From the NCBI RefSeq assembly GCF_014145335.1, contig NZ_JACIVI010000004.1:124001-188000 (forward strand): 64,000 bases of DNA, written 5' to 3'. A program made the position numbers and the translations under genes. Of the stretch, positions 29,669-37,979 are shown one piece after another. Each line of letters starts with the position of its first letter. Within the stretch, counting starts at the first letter, position 1. A model generated the notes under the pieces. That model made no database searches. It was not told where the DNA came from and saw only the letters and a program-made list of their open reading frames with translations. The stretch comes from Aquariibacter albus. GTDB taxonomy: Bacteria > Pseudomonadota > Gammaproteobacteria > Burkholderiales > Burkholderiaceae_C.

Positions 29669-31399
29669 CTATTCGTTGGTGACCGAGATCACTTCCTCCA
29701 GGGTCGTGACTCCGGCGCGGACCTTCAGCAATCCCGACTGACGCAGGTCGCGCACGCCTTCCTTCTGGGCCTGGCGGGCGATGTCCTGCGCATGGCCGTG
29801 AGCGAGGATGATCTTCTGGATCTCGTCTGAGATCGGCATGACTTGATAGATGCCGGTGCGACCCTTGTAGCCATTCGTGCAGGCTGCACAGCCGACCGCC
29901 CGATAGGGCCGCCAGCGCCCGTCGAGTTCCGTCTCGCGGAAGCCCGCGCGCAGCAGGGCCTCACGCGGGTAGTCGGCCGGCGCCTTGCACTGTTCGCAGA
30001 GCTTGCGGGCCAGGCGCTGCGCGGTGATCAGGATCACGCTGGACGCGATGTTGAAGGGCGCCACGCCCATGTTCAGCAGCCGGCTCAACGTCGTCGGTGC
30101 GTCGTTGGTGTGCAGCGTGCTCATCACCATGTGGCCGGTCTGCGCGGCCTTGATCGCGATGTCGGCGGTTTCCAGGTCGCGGATTTCGCCGACCATGATG
30201 ATGTCCGGGTCCTGGCGCAGGAAGGCACGCAGCGCCACGGCGAAGTTCATCCCCGCCTTCTCGTTGACATTGACCTGGTTCACGCCCGGCAGGTTGATCT
30301 CGGCCGGATCTTCGACGGTCGAGATGTTCACGCCTGGCTGGTTCAGCAGGTTCAGGCAGGTGTAGAGCGAGACCGTCTTGCCCGAGCCCGTCGGTCCGGT
30401 GACCAGCACCATGCCGTAGGGCCGGCGGATCGCGGCCAGCAGGCGCTCGCGCTCGTCGGCTTCGTAGCCCAGCGCCTCGATGCCGAGCTTGGCACTGGAC
30501 GAGTCCAGGATGCGGATGACGATCTTCTCGCCGAACAGCGTCGGCAGCGTGCTGACGCGAAAGTCGATGGCCTTGCGACCGAACTTCAGCTTCATCCGGC
30601 CGTCCTGCGGCACGCGGCGCTCGGCGATGTCGAGCCGGCTGATGACCTTGATGCGCGAGGCCAGCTTGTCCTTGATGGCCAGCGGTGGCTGGGTGATCTC
30701 GCGCAGCTCGCCGTCGATGCGGAAGCGCACGCGGTAGTTGGTCTCGAAGGGCTCGAAGTGCAGGTCCGAGGCCCGTGCATTGACCGCATCGATCAGCATC
30801 TTCTGCAGGAAGCGCACGACGGGCGCGTCCTCCACCTCGCTGCTGGTCTCGGAGGCCTCGGGCCCGGGGCGCTCCTCGGCGATGTCAAATTCGATCTCGC
30901 CGACGGTCAGTGCGTCGATGGCCTCGTTGGCGCTGGTGGTCTGGTGCTCGATCAGGCGCAGCAGCTTGTCGTGCTCGACGATCACCCATTCGGGCAGCAG
31001 CTGGGTGGCGAACTTGATGCGCTCGGCGGCTTCCTGGCTGGTCGGGTCGGCGGCTGCGATGAACAGGCGGTTGCCGCGGCGGCTCAGCACCGCCACCTGG
31101 TACTGCGTGCTCAGTCGGGTGTCCAGCACCTGCTTCGGCAGCTTCTGCGCATCGACCGCATCCAGGTCGAGCAGCGGGATCGCCAGGGTCATCGCAAGCG
31201 TGTGCGCGATGTCGGAAGCACTGATCGCGCCCTGGGCGATCGCGGTGGCGACGAAGCCCTGGTTCTGCTCGCGCGCCATGCGGACCAAATGCTCGGCCTG
31301 TGCGGAAGTCAGGCGTCCGGCATGCACGAGCACGCGGGCGGCACCGGACAGCATGCTGCGCGCAGCTTCGGCCGCGGCGGGAGCGGGGGAGGGAACCAT
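29669..31399 (-). CDS. pilB: Type IV pilus assembly ATPase
   Basis: PilB powers pilus extension. The 576-residue protein has the N-terminal MshEN-like region, then Walker A TGPTGSGKTVSLYTCL, the Asp box, Walker B DPDIIMVGEIRD, the His box LHTNDAPTTLSRL, and a zinc-binding CEQCKAP ... CAAC pair typical of PilB/GspE. The start ATG 31399 gives MVPSPAPAAAEA. An upstream extension in the same frame is not family-like. Confidence 0.95.
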   Translation of the reverse strand: MVPSPAPAAAEAARSMLSGAARVLVHAGRLTSAQAEHLVRMAREQNQGFVATAIAQGAISASDIAHTLAMTLAIPLLDLDAVDAQKLPKQVLDTRLSTQYQVAVLSRRGNRLFIAAADPTSQEAAERIKFATQLLPEWVIVEHDKLLRLIEHQTTSANEAIDALTVGEIEFDIAEERPGPEASETSSEVEDAPVVRFLQKMLIDAVNARASDLHFEPFETNYRVRFRIDGELREITQPPLAIKDKLASRIKVISRLDIAERRVPQDGRMKLKFGRKAIDFRVSTLPTLFGEKIVIRILDSSSAKLGIEALGYEADERERLLAAIRRPYGMVLVTGPTGSGKTVSLYTCLNLLNQPGVNISTVEDPAEINLPGVNQVNVNEKAGMNFAVALRAFLRQDPDIIMVGEIRDLETADIAIKAAQTGHMVMSTLHTNDAPTTLSRLLNMGVAPFNIASSVILITAQRLARKLCEQCKAPADYPREALLRAGFRETELDGRWRPYRAVGCAACTNGYKGRTGIYQVMPISDEIQKIILAHGHAQDIARQAQKEGVRDLRQSGLLKVRAGVTTLEEVISVTNE

Positions 31400-31641
31400 G
31401 GCGTGTCGATCATCGGCCTGGACCCTCTGGGTGTAAGGCCGGAACAACGCGGCTGCATTCCCCCTGCTTGGCGGCTTGGCGAGCGCCTCGCGAAAGGGCG
31501 CTGCGCAACAAGGGCACTGCGCCTGGATGCAGGTGGAGGACGAAGGGGGCTTGGTCTCGTGCCGCAACCTTCACAGACCGCGGGCACACGACTTCCTCAA
31601 GCAGGCGATGGATCGACCTGTTCGGGAACGCGTCGAAAATA
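31400..31641. other. Upstream region of pilB, host side of the element boundary
   Basis: This 242-base interval lies between pilB and the tRNA remnant and should contain the pilB promoter on the minus strand. I see no consensus sigma-70 or sigma-54 element and no credible gene. Confidence 0.5.
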
Positions 31642-31687
31642 TGGTCGGGGTGAGAGGATTCGAACCTCCGGCCTCTACGTCCCGAAA
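31642..31687 (-). other. 3' half of tRNA-Pro(CGG): element attachment site
   Basis: Read on the minus strand, the segment gives the anticodon loop TTCGGGA, the 3' arm of the anticodon stem, the variable region, the T arm GGAGGTTCGAATCCTC, the acceptor 3' strand CACCCCG and ACCA. This closely parallels the 3' half of E. coli proK tRNA. The 5' half is missing: upstream sequence (31688 onward) cannot form the D arm or pair with the acceptor strand. A 3'-half remnant ending at the anticodon loop is what tyrosine-recombinase elements leave behind. Confidence 0.8.
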
Positions 31688-31755
31688 AACAAGCTGCGGC
31701 TCCAGGAGCCCGGGCCCGGCGGGCCTGCCCTAGAAGAATCAACAGCTTAGCACAC

Positions 31756-31822
31756 CCCTTCCATCGCTTTCCACCCGTTTCCACCCCCTTCCATTCGCTG
31801 GATTTGGCACAGATTTGGCACA
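31756..31822. repeat. Short direct repeats beside the attachment site (candidate integrase arm sites)
   Basis: Two sets lie just inside the element. TTTCCACCC(G/C) occurs twice in tandem at 31768-31787, flanked by two CCCCTTCCAT(T)CGC copies. GATTTGGCACA occurs twice head to tail at 31801-31822. Repeats of this size next to a tRNA attachment core commonly bind the arm domain of tyrosine integrases. That role is inferred. Confidence 0.55.
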
Positions 31823-31879
31823 GAAAATTTAGCCCGAACACGCCTGTTCTGAGCTTCCGTTCTTCGTCAAATCAAGGAC

Positions 31880-33361
31880 TTATACGCGCGGAGGTCTCGG
31901 GCCAACTTTGTCGATGTTCAGCGCGAGGAGCTGGGCCCATCCCTCGGCAGAGCCCTGGCGCTCGGCACCCGGAGTCCGCCGGACCTCCCAGTAGCCCTTC
32001 CAGTACGCCGCCAACTCGCGCTCGGCGGCCTGCACTCCGGGCTCGGCAAGGAAGGACTGGCAAGCCTTGCGCAGGCCAGGCAGGATGCAGTAGCTCGGCC
32101 AGGCCAGCTCGGCGAAGGTCGCCATGTCCGACCGCACAAGCCGGTAGCCTGATTCACCCTCAGGCAAGGCCTTGTTGTCGTTGAGCAGGAAGGCGCGCAG
32201 CACCGGCAGCGTGAAAAGCGCCGTGGCCAGCTCGCGCCGAAACTCATCCGGCTTGTCCTCGGCAAAGGCGACGAACGCCCGTGTTGCCGCCGCTGTCAGG
32301 CCAGGCTCGTTCGAGATGGCCTTGAGCGAGCGCCGGGTAGCTGCCACCTCGCCCTGTTCCAGCAACAGGAAGGGCAGTGCGTAGCGCACGCCCAGGTTGT
32401 CACCGGGATTGAGCCGCAGCATCTTGCGCGCCACCTTCGCGGCGGCGTCGCTGGCACCCCGGTCATGATGCAACTGCATCTGCAGCCACAGCAGCCGGTG
32501 ATAGAACCTGTTGCCCAGGTGACCCCAGAGGATGCGTCCTTTGAAGCCCTTGGGTATCAGTGCCTCGGCCTGGCGCACCGCCGCGTTGGCGGTGGTCAGC
32601 GCCTGCGGCTCGCCGGCTTCCTTCTGCATCCAGGCCAAAGCCAGGCCAGCCTGCAGGAAGCCGGGCTGCATGGCCATGGTGGCCTCGACCCAGCTGCGGG
32701 CGCGCTTCTTCTGTGCCTTGGTGAACCCGTCGTAGCCCTGCCAGTTGTCGTCGAGCTGTTCAACCAACTGGCGGCAGGCGGGGCTTTCCTCGAAGCAGCC
32801 GCCCAGGCCGCCCTCAGCATCCTGTTCGTGCACGGCGAATCGGTACAGCGGTGCATTGGCGTCCAGCGGGCTGCGCTGCCGCACCTCGCGCCAGCTTCGA
32901 CCAGCGCACAGCCCGGCGGACACTTGGTCCAGCACCTTCTGCTTGGGTGCGTCGGTCAGCATGGCCAGCGTCTCACCCAATGCCTCGAACGCATCCAGCT
33001 GTGCGGAAGGCATCGTGACTTCGGCCTCTGCCCTGGCCGCGAGTACGACGGCAGTACTCAGCGCATCCAGCCAGCCCGCAGGCAGTGGCCCAGGTGCGAA
33101 GTCCGCAGCTCGGCCCAAGTGGGCGCTCAGGTGGTGCCAGGACGGAAACCGCAGCGCCTGCGCCATCGCGTCCAACGCGCGGCTGTGCGGAATGTCGGCC
33201 GCCTTGGCCAGCAGCTTGGCGGCGAACTTGATGCGCGCATCCAACCGTTCGACCTGCTCTACCGGCTCCCGGTTGAACCAGAAGGCCTCGGCGGCGAGGT
33301 CGAGGGCATGGGCAGCCCGGTCGAACGCCGGACTCGGGGTGTACTTGGGTGCTTCAGACAC
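31880..33361 (-). CDS. Unknown protein, TPR-like, with glyoxalase-related N-terminal helix motif
   Basis: The 493-residue protein is helical throughout. Residues ~30-70 (RIKFAAKLLAKAADIPHSRALDAMAQ in parts, ending FPSWHHLSAHL) match a short motif often found at the N-terminus of element-borne proteins (glyoxalase-related domain type). Later parts alternate paired helices with alanine-rich spacing, compatible with tetratricopeptide-like repeats. The start is GTG 33361, preceded by GGGAGA with a six-base gap. An in-frame extension to 33619 lacks support. Function is unknown. Confidence 0.6.
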   Translation of the reverse strand: MSEAPKYTPSPAFDRAAHALDLAAEAFWFNREPVEQVERLDARIKFAAKLLAKAADIPHSRALDAMAQALRFPSWHHLSAHLGRAADFAPGPLPAGWLDALSTAVVLAARAEAEVTMPSAQLDAFEALGETLAMLTDAPKQKVLDQVSAGLCAGRSWREVRQRSPLDANAPLYRFAVHEQDAEGGLGGCFEESPACRQLVEQLDDNWQGYDGFTKAQKKRARSWVEATMAMQPGFLQAGLALAWMQKEAGEPQALTTANAAVRQAEALIPKGFKGRILWGHLGNRFYHRLLWLQMQLHHDRGASDAAAKVARKMLRLNPGDNLGVRYALPFLLLEQGEVAATRRSLKAISNEPGLTAAATRAFVAFAEDKPDEFRRELATALFTLPVLRAFLLNDNKALPEGESGYRLVRSDMATFAELAWPSYCILPGLRKACQSFLAEPGVQAAERELAAYWKGYWEVRRTPGAERQGSAEGWAQLLALNIDKVGPRPPRV

Positions 33362-33877
33362 GGGCTCTCCCGGCAGGCTCAAGGCAGACGGTCCGCTCGC
33401 CCAGCGCCTGCGAAGAGGTGTCTGGTCGGTCAATTCACTTGGTGATGTCGCTGGGGCTGCTTCTCCGATGCGGACGGAAGGCGCGCGACAGGCACCAGCC
33501 TGCAGGGTACACGATGCGCCGCCATGGCTCGAGCTGGCCCTGGATGGCGAGCCGCGCAGCCGGCTGGAGAACAACTTTTTCGAAGCCGCCCCTAAAGCTG
33601 GCAGTGTTCGTGCCGACAACAGTCAGTGGTGGTCCCTTCACCGGGATTGCTGCTGCCGTTCTTTCACAACCTGACCTTCAAAACACTCCAACGAGTCGTA
33701 CGTTGGGGGAGAGCTTGCGTCTGGGCCTTCATCGGCTCAGGTGCGGTGCGTCCCGGTTAGTGCTTCGTGCCGCCGAAAGGCGGCCGACCCGCGGAGGGTC
33801 CGTCCCGCAAGGGACATCCATCCCCATTAACCCGACCCACGTCCGCTGGACGGGGGCTACGAAAAACAGGACCTCAA
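33362..33877 (+). other. Non-coding leader with several hairpins upstream of the ATPase gene
   Basis: No credible gene is seen in 516 bases. The right half holds a series of inverted repeats reading toward the ATPase gene. CCAACG-N7-CGTTGG lies at 33690-33708. A stem GCCGCC/GGCGGC closed by a GAAA tetraloop lies at 33769-33784. A stem GTCCC/GGGAC closed by GCAA lies at 33802-33815, and CGTCC-GCT-GGACG at 33840-33852. Two GNRA tetraloops in tandem suggest a structured leader RNA. Confidence 0.5.
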
Positions 33878-35584
33878 ATGAAGAACATTCTCAGCACCAA
33901 CGGCACTCCCCTGACCCAAAGCAGCACGACCACCCCGGGTGGTTACGTGCCGCTGGGCGTGAGCGGCAAGAAGTTCACTGTGCTCTCGCTCCTGGATAAC
34001 AAGGTCCATCACCTCAGTCCGTCGGACCTCAAGGAGATGGAACTCAAGTCCGTTTGTGGTGCGCTGTGGTGCGACGAGAACTACAGCGTGTACGACGCCA
34101 AGAAGAAGACCAGCGCGTTCAACTATCGCTGGTTGGCCAACGACATCATGGCCGAATGCCAGGCACTGGGGCCGTACTCCGAGCAATCGGAACGTGGCAC
34201 CGGTGTGTGGCAGTTGGACGAGACGCGCCTCATCGTCAACGGCAGTCAGCTGTGGACGTCGGACGGGACCGTGTTGCAGCATGGCGTTCACGATGGTCGG
34301 GTCTACCCGGCCGTCGGGGAGGTTGAGTTCGACATGGGCACCGAGCCGGCGACAGATGGCGAGGTGCGATTGGTCTCGAAGCTCTTCGGTTCACTGAACT
34401 GGGTGCATCCCATGGCGGAAACCATTCTCTTGGCCTGGGTGTTCGTCGCGGTGGTCGGACCGGCATTGCGCCGCCGGCCACACGTTCGCGTGACCGGTCC
34501 GCGCGGTTGCGGCAAGTCAACAGTCCTTGACGTTCTCAAGGCGCTGCTGGGAGTCCTGTACAGGGGATTCACCACACCTCCGACTGAAGCTGGCCTTCGC
34601 CAGACGCTGGCGGAGCGGTATTGCTGCTGTGCCATCGACGAATTCGAATACGACCCCACCGTAAGTCATCACAAGGCGGCACTCGTGCTGGCGCGTGGCG
34701 CTTACAGCATGGGGGAAGAGGACGAAGGAATCGCGCGTGGAACGGTCTCTGGTACCCCCATGAAGTTCCGGGTGACATCACCCATGCTGACGGCGGGCAT
34801 CCAGCCCGGTCAGCTCGAAGCAGCTGACGCCTCCCGCTGGGTGGTGTTGGAAGCGAAGGAGCTGGCAGGGGCAGCGACGACACCCATCAACCCGCAGGCC
34901 TTGGCCGAAGTCCGAGCAATCGGGCCGAAGCTGAAGCGTCTCGCGGTCAGCCGTTGGGGTGTATTCCAGGCGAGCCTGGTGGTGGTGCAGCAACGCATCA
35001 TTGCCAGTGGCGGTGATAGCCGTATGGCTGACACCGTCGGCACACTGCTTGCAGCCTACTGGGCAATGGTGTCTGCCATTCCGGCAACGGAGGCGGACGC
35101 TGACGTGCTGGTGGAGATGTACGGTGTCAAGTCTCAAGTCGATGAACACAAGGTCAGCGACGAAGAGATGTGCTTGGAAGCGTTGACCAGCAAGGTCGTT
35201 CGGTTCAATGTGACCGTGGACGACGTGCTGGTGACCCGCCAGCTGTCCATCGGGCAGGCGGTCGAGGCGGTCTGCAAGGACCCCACGAATCAGCCCGATA
35301 TCGTCATGCGTTTGGCCCAGATGGGTCTGCGCGTGGCGTGTGTCAAGGGCAGTTGGCTGCTGTACGTTGCAAACTCACCGGTGCACCAGGAGCTCCGCAA
35401 GGTGTTCAATGGAACGAAGTGGGCAGCGGGCGGGTGGTCGCTGATTCTGAGGCGGCTGCCGGGGGGTGAAGAGCGCACCCAACGCATCGGGGCGGGTTTC
35501 CGTCCCTCGAAGGTCACGGTGATTCCGGTCCCGCAGCATCTGCTGCCACCGGAAGGAGAGGACGAACTGCCGCTGGCGGCGTGA
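33878..35584 (+). CDS. Primase-helicase-type P-loop ATPase of a mobile element
   Basis: The 568-residue protein has Walker A RVTGPRGCGKSTVLDVL (about residue 205) and Walker B CAIDEFEYD (about residue 248). The preceding AWVFVAVVGPALRRRPHV resembles the segment before the P-loop in phage and element primase-helicases (DUF927-like/SF3). No primase active-site motif is evident in the N-terminal 200 residues, so it may be a helicase or remodeller rather than a full primase. The ATG follows CAGGA by six bases. A strong terminator follows the gene. Confidence 0.55.
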   Translation: MKNILSTNGTPLTQSSTTTPGGYVPLGVSGKKFTVLSLLDNKVHHLSPSDLKEMELKSVCGALWCDENYSVYDAKKKTSAFNYRWLANDIMAECQALGPYSEQSERGTGVWQLDETRLIVNGSQLWTSDGTVLQHGVHDGRVYPAVGEVEFDMGTEPATDGEVRLVSKLFGSLNWVHPMAETILLAWVFVAVVGPALRRRPHVRVTGPRGCGKSTVLDVLKALLGVLYRGFTTPPTEAGLRQTLAERYCCCAIDEFEYDPTVSHHKAALVLARGAYSMGEEDEGIARGTVSGTPMKFRVTSPMLTAGIQPGQLEAADASRWVVLEAKELAGAATTPINPQALAEVRAIGPKLKRLAVSRWGVFQASLVVVQQRIIASGGDSRMADTVGTLLAAYWAMVSAIPATEADADVLVEMYGVKSQVDEHKVSDEEMCLEALTSKVVRFNVTVDDVLVTRQLSIGQAVEAVCKDPTNQPDIVMRLAQMGLRVACVKGSWLLYVANSPVHQELRKVFNGTKWAAGGWSLILRRLPGGEERTQRIGAGFRPSKVTVIPVPQHLLPPEGEDELPLAA

Positions 35585-35595
35585 GTTGCCAGCTG

Positions 35596-35633
35596 AAGGG
35601 GGCGGGCCTGAAAGGGTCCGCCCTTTTCTTTTT
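35596..35633 (+). terminator. Rho-independent terminator after the ATPase gene
   Basis: A stem of GGGCGGGCC against GGTCCGCCC (one G-U pair), extended by A/T pairs, has a short loop and is followed by a run TTTTCTTTTT. It lies 12 bases after the stop codon. Confidence 0.85.
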
Positions 35634-35640
35634 CTCGCTG

Positions 35641-35657
35641 GCGTTACCCTGGTTACC
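35641..35657 (-). repeat. GGTAAC-type 17-bp motif, left copy
   Basis: On the minus strand it reads GGTAACCAGGGTAACGC. A related sequence, GGTAACTGGGGTAACGA, is at 61162-61178 on the plus strand. The two match at 14 of 17 positions, are in inverted orientation, and each lies just outside a strong terminator. Confidence 0.5.
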
Positions 35658-35678
35658 TCTTTGGAGGGATAGAGAGGG

Positions 35679-36680
35679 TCAGTGCTGGTAGCGCGAGATG
35701 GCCGGCCAATCAAGCTCTGCGGCCGGGTCTGCCAGGCGCTCATGATGTCGGTGGAGCGCGACCTCAACCTGCGCATCCACCGCATCGCGACAGGCGAGGT
35801 ACCAGCGTGCGAATGTCCCGAACACGGCGTCGCGCTGCCACACGTCTTCCGGATACCGTTCCTCGGAGAGAGCAGCCGCCAGCAGCACGCGGAACTCGAG
35901 GAACAGGTCGTCCTTGCAGTCGCTTTGGCGGGTCAGTCCGAGCCAGAGGCCGGTCGCCGCCGACGCGTTGCCGCCCTTGGAAAAGTGCCGAGTCAGGAGG
36001 AGTTGAACGGCCTGCGACGTGCTCATGAACATCCCGGGGCCAGGGATGGCGGCCAGTGGCAGCAGGTACAGGTCGTCCTGCTTGTAGGCGCGCGCCCAGG
36101 CTCCGTACATCAGCGATGCCAAACGCAACCACTCGGCCGGCATGAGCCCGGCGTGGTCCTTCCTGGCTTGCGCCACCTGCAGCACTTCGTCGAACGACAG
36201 GTCGCCCTTGACGCGGTTGACCTGTTGGGTCAGCGCGCAGATGTTGCCGGCCCGATAGGTGACCTCGTTGACGAGTCGGTCCAGGGAAGGGTTGCGCTCT
36301 GAACTTCCAGACTTCAGTCGAAAGCGCTTACGCTGGACGGGACATTGAGCCACGGTGATGCGCTGCAAGAACTCGATGGTGACTGCTGAGTCGACCACCA
36401 TTCCTCGCCTCAGGGCGCTGAGGCGAAGGCTGAGTAGCTTGCTTTCGAAGTACGACGGCTTCTTCTCCGGTCCGCGATAGTTGTCGAAAGCGTCCTGGTA
36501 CGCCGTTGGCAGTTTGGGGACGATGCGGAATCCGGCCGCAGCTGACTCACGCCCAATTGCAATGCACTCTGCATTGAAGGCCGCGGCTTCGTCGCACTGC
36601 ACTGCCGGGCGACAGACCGACTCTTCGGCATCGGCCCGTTGCCTGTCGTCGGCCGTCTCCGGCACATGGGGGTTTCGCAC
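35679..36680 (-). CDS. Unknown protein with an HNH-like segment
   Basis: The 333-residue protein contains a central stretch QCPVQRKRF ... NPSLDRLVNEVTYRAGNICAL ... NRVKGDLSFDEV. This follows the CPV / S-DR / GN / N--K order of small HNH-type nuclease proteins from phages and islands. Only one cysteine of the usual pairs is present, so nuclease activity is doubtful. The start is taken as GTG 36680, just after the upstream gene. An ATG at 36785 would overlap that gene by 89 bases. Its role is unknown. Confidence 0.5.
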   Translation of the reverse strand: MRNPHVPETADDRQRADAEESVCRPAVQCDEAAAFNAECIAIGRESAAAGFRIVPKLPTAYQDAFDNYRGPEKKPSYFESKLLSLRLSALRRGMVVDSAVTIEFLQRITVAQCPVQRKRFRLKSGSSERNPSLDRLVNEVTYRAGNICALTQQVNRVKGDLSFDEVLQVAQARKDHAGLMPAEWLRLASLMYGAWARAYKQDDLYLLPLAAIPGPGMFMSTSQAVQLLLTRHFSKGGNASAATGLWLGLTRQSDCKDDLFLEFRVLLAAALSEERYPEDVWQRDAVFGTFARWYLACRDAVDAQVEVALHRHHERLADPAAELDWPAISRYQH

Positions 36681-36696
36681 CGTGGGCAGGCCCGGC

Positions 36697-37134
36697 TTAG
36701 GCAGCGACCTTCTTGGCACCCTTCGCCTTGGTGCTCGGCTGTTCCACTCGGTAGTCGCTGATGGGGTCGAACGCCTCATCGTCACCGGCCTCGTGAGGGC
36801 ACAGGAATCGGAGTATGACGTACTCGGCTTGATTGACTGCCATCAGCATGTACGTGCGCCCGCCCTCGAGGTAGACGCCGAAGGTGGCACCGTCCTCCGG
36901 GTTGTTCTCCTCGTTGAAGCGGGGGTCCTGCTGTGCAATCTCGGGGTCACGATTGTGGATGCCCAGAATCTTGGCACCGTGGTCGACCTTGATTCCGCCA
37001 GTCGACAGGTCGCCGAATGTGTCGCAGACATCCACAGTCCAGCGTTCGATGTGCTTGCCAGTGAGCTGGTACCAGCCCTTCTTCTTGGGAACGGGTTCGA
37101 CTTCGGCTCGGATGCCGTTGAACAGAAACATCAT
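36697..37134 (-). CDS. Hypothetical protein
   Basis: The 145-residue protein begins MMFLFNGIRAEVEPVPKKKG and ends in a basic tail (KAKGAKKVAA). It looks like a compact alpha/beta protein with no motif I recognise. AAGGA about ten bases before the ATG supports the start. It lies 16 bases upstream of the HNH-like gene on the same strand, so the two probably form an operon. Confidence 0.5.
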   Translation of the reverse strand: MMFLFNGIRAEVEPVPKKKGWYQLTGKHIERWTVDVCDTFGDLSTGGIKVDHGAKILGIHNRDPEIAQQDPRFNEENNPEDGATFGVYLEGGRTYMLMAVNQAEYVILRFLCPHEAGDDEAFDPISDYRVEQPSTKAKGAKKVAA

Positions 37135-37318
37135 TCTGGGGTTGTCCTTCTGGAGTGGCTGAGTACGTCAAGACGACCTGATGCCAGGCCCGGCACGAGG
37201 AAGCAACAGCCGCGTGCCGTCTCCGCAGGCTGCGCGTACCCGCGGTGAACTGTCGATATCGGCGTGCCTGAAGGCAACTTGAGGGCGAGTTGCCAAAGTT
37301 TGTGAAGAACCTGCCGAC

Positions 37319-37894
37319 ATGGCTAAACAGCCCATCTACACGGCAGACCGCCTCCCGGCGCTCATCAACTCCCGACCGAGAATCATCCACATGACAGCCA
37401 AGTACAACTGCCTCCCGGGCGCCAGCCACTTCATTCCGTACAGCACTGGGTCCGATGACACATTGCACTTCAGCTACACCGCCTCGTCGATGTACTGCAA
37501 GCGCAGGGTTTGCATCGACAACGAGGTCTTTGAGTATGTCGAAGCTCGAAAACTGGACGACGGTTCGAAGGGCGTTCTCGATGCCATGCAGACCGATGAC
37601 CATCTCGGCCCAGCGTCGCACTTCAGCGGCTTGCGTGGCGATGAGCGGATGAAAGACGCGCTCAATGAAGGGTTGCGTCAGCTCCGATTGGTTGCTGCCG
37701 AGCGCTCACGGCTGCGGGAAGAGCTCGGCGGGCAAGAGGTCGACTCGGATGAGCGCGGAGAGGTCGAGGCACAGCTCGAACTCGTCGGTGACGAGGCGTC
37801 TGAAGCCGTGACTGCCGTTGAGCAGGCTGTCAACGCTTTCAATCAGGTAAGTGGCTATGACCCTAAGGCCAAATTCATTGGCCTCATCGGATAG
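37319..37894 (+). CDS. Hypothetical protein with coiled-coil C-terminus
   Basis: The 191-residue product has a mixed N-terminal half and a charged heptad-like stretch (about residues 112-165, rich in Glu, Arg and Leu) that should form a coiled coil. No family is recognised. The ATG has a poor ribosome binding site, and initiation 24 codons later (37391) is possible. It diverges from the HNH-like pair and converges on qatD. Confidence 0.45.
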   Translation: MAKQPIYTADRLPALINSRPRIIHMTAKYNCLPGASHFIPYSTGSDDTLHFSYTASSMYCKRRVCIDNEVFEYVEARKLDDGSKGVLDAMQTDDHLGPASHFSGLRGDERMKDALNEGLRQLRLVAAERSRLREELGGQEVDSDERGEVEAQLELVGDEASEAVTAVEQAVNAFNQVSGYDPKAKFIGLIG

Positions 37895-37979
37895 TAGGCG
37901 GTTCCTGCCCGCACGGATGCGCGGGCGCCATCGGAGGGGGAGCTCTCGCAGGCTGCGGTGTCGCCTGGCGGACGTGACG

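Noticed and set aside
31688-31730. A rho-independent terminator formed by the GC-rich inverted repeats (GGCTCC-A-GGAGCC)
   Set aside because: The stem is strong but no U-tract follows in either direction, and the one-base loop is sterically poor.
31642-31760. An intact tRNA-Pro, perhaps with an intron, using GGGGTG near 31755 as the 5' acceptor strand
   Set aside because: The intervening sequence cannot form the D arm or the 5' anticodon stem, and tRNA-Pro introns of this kind are not expected in this group. The GGGGTG match comes from a C-rich repeat.
31660-31790. Short plus-strand reading across the tRNA remnant (ERIRTSGLYVP or RGFEPPAST type peptides)
   Set aside because: These peptides are well-known artefacts of translating tRNA 3' ends.
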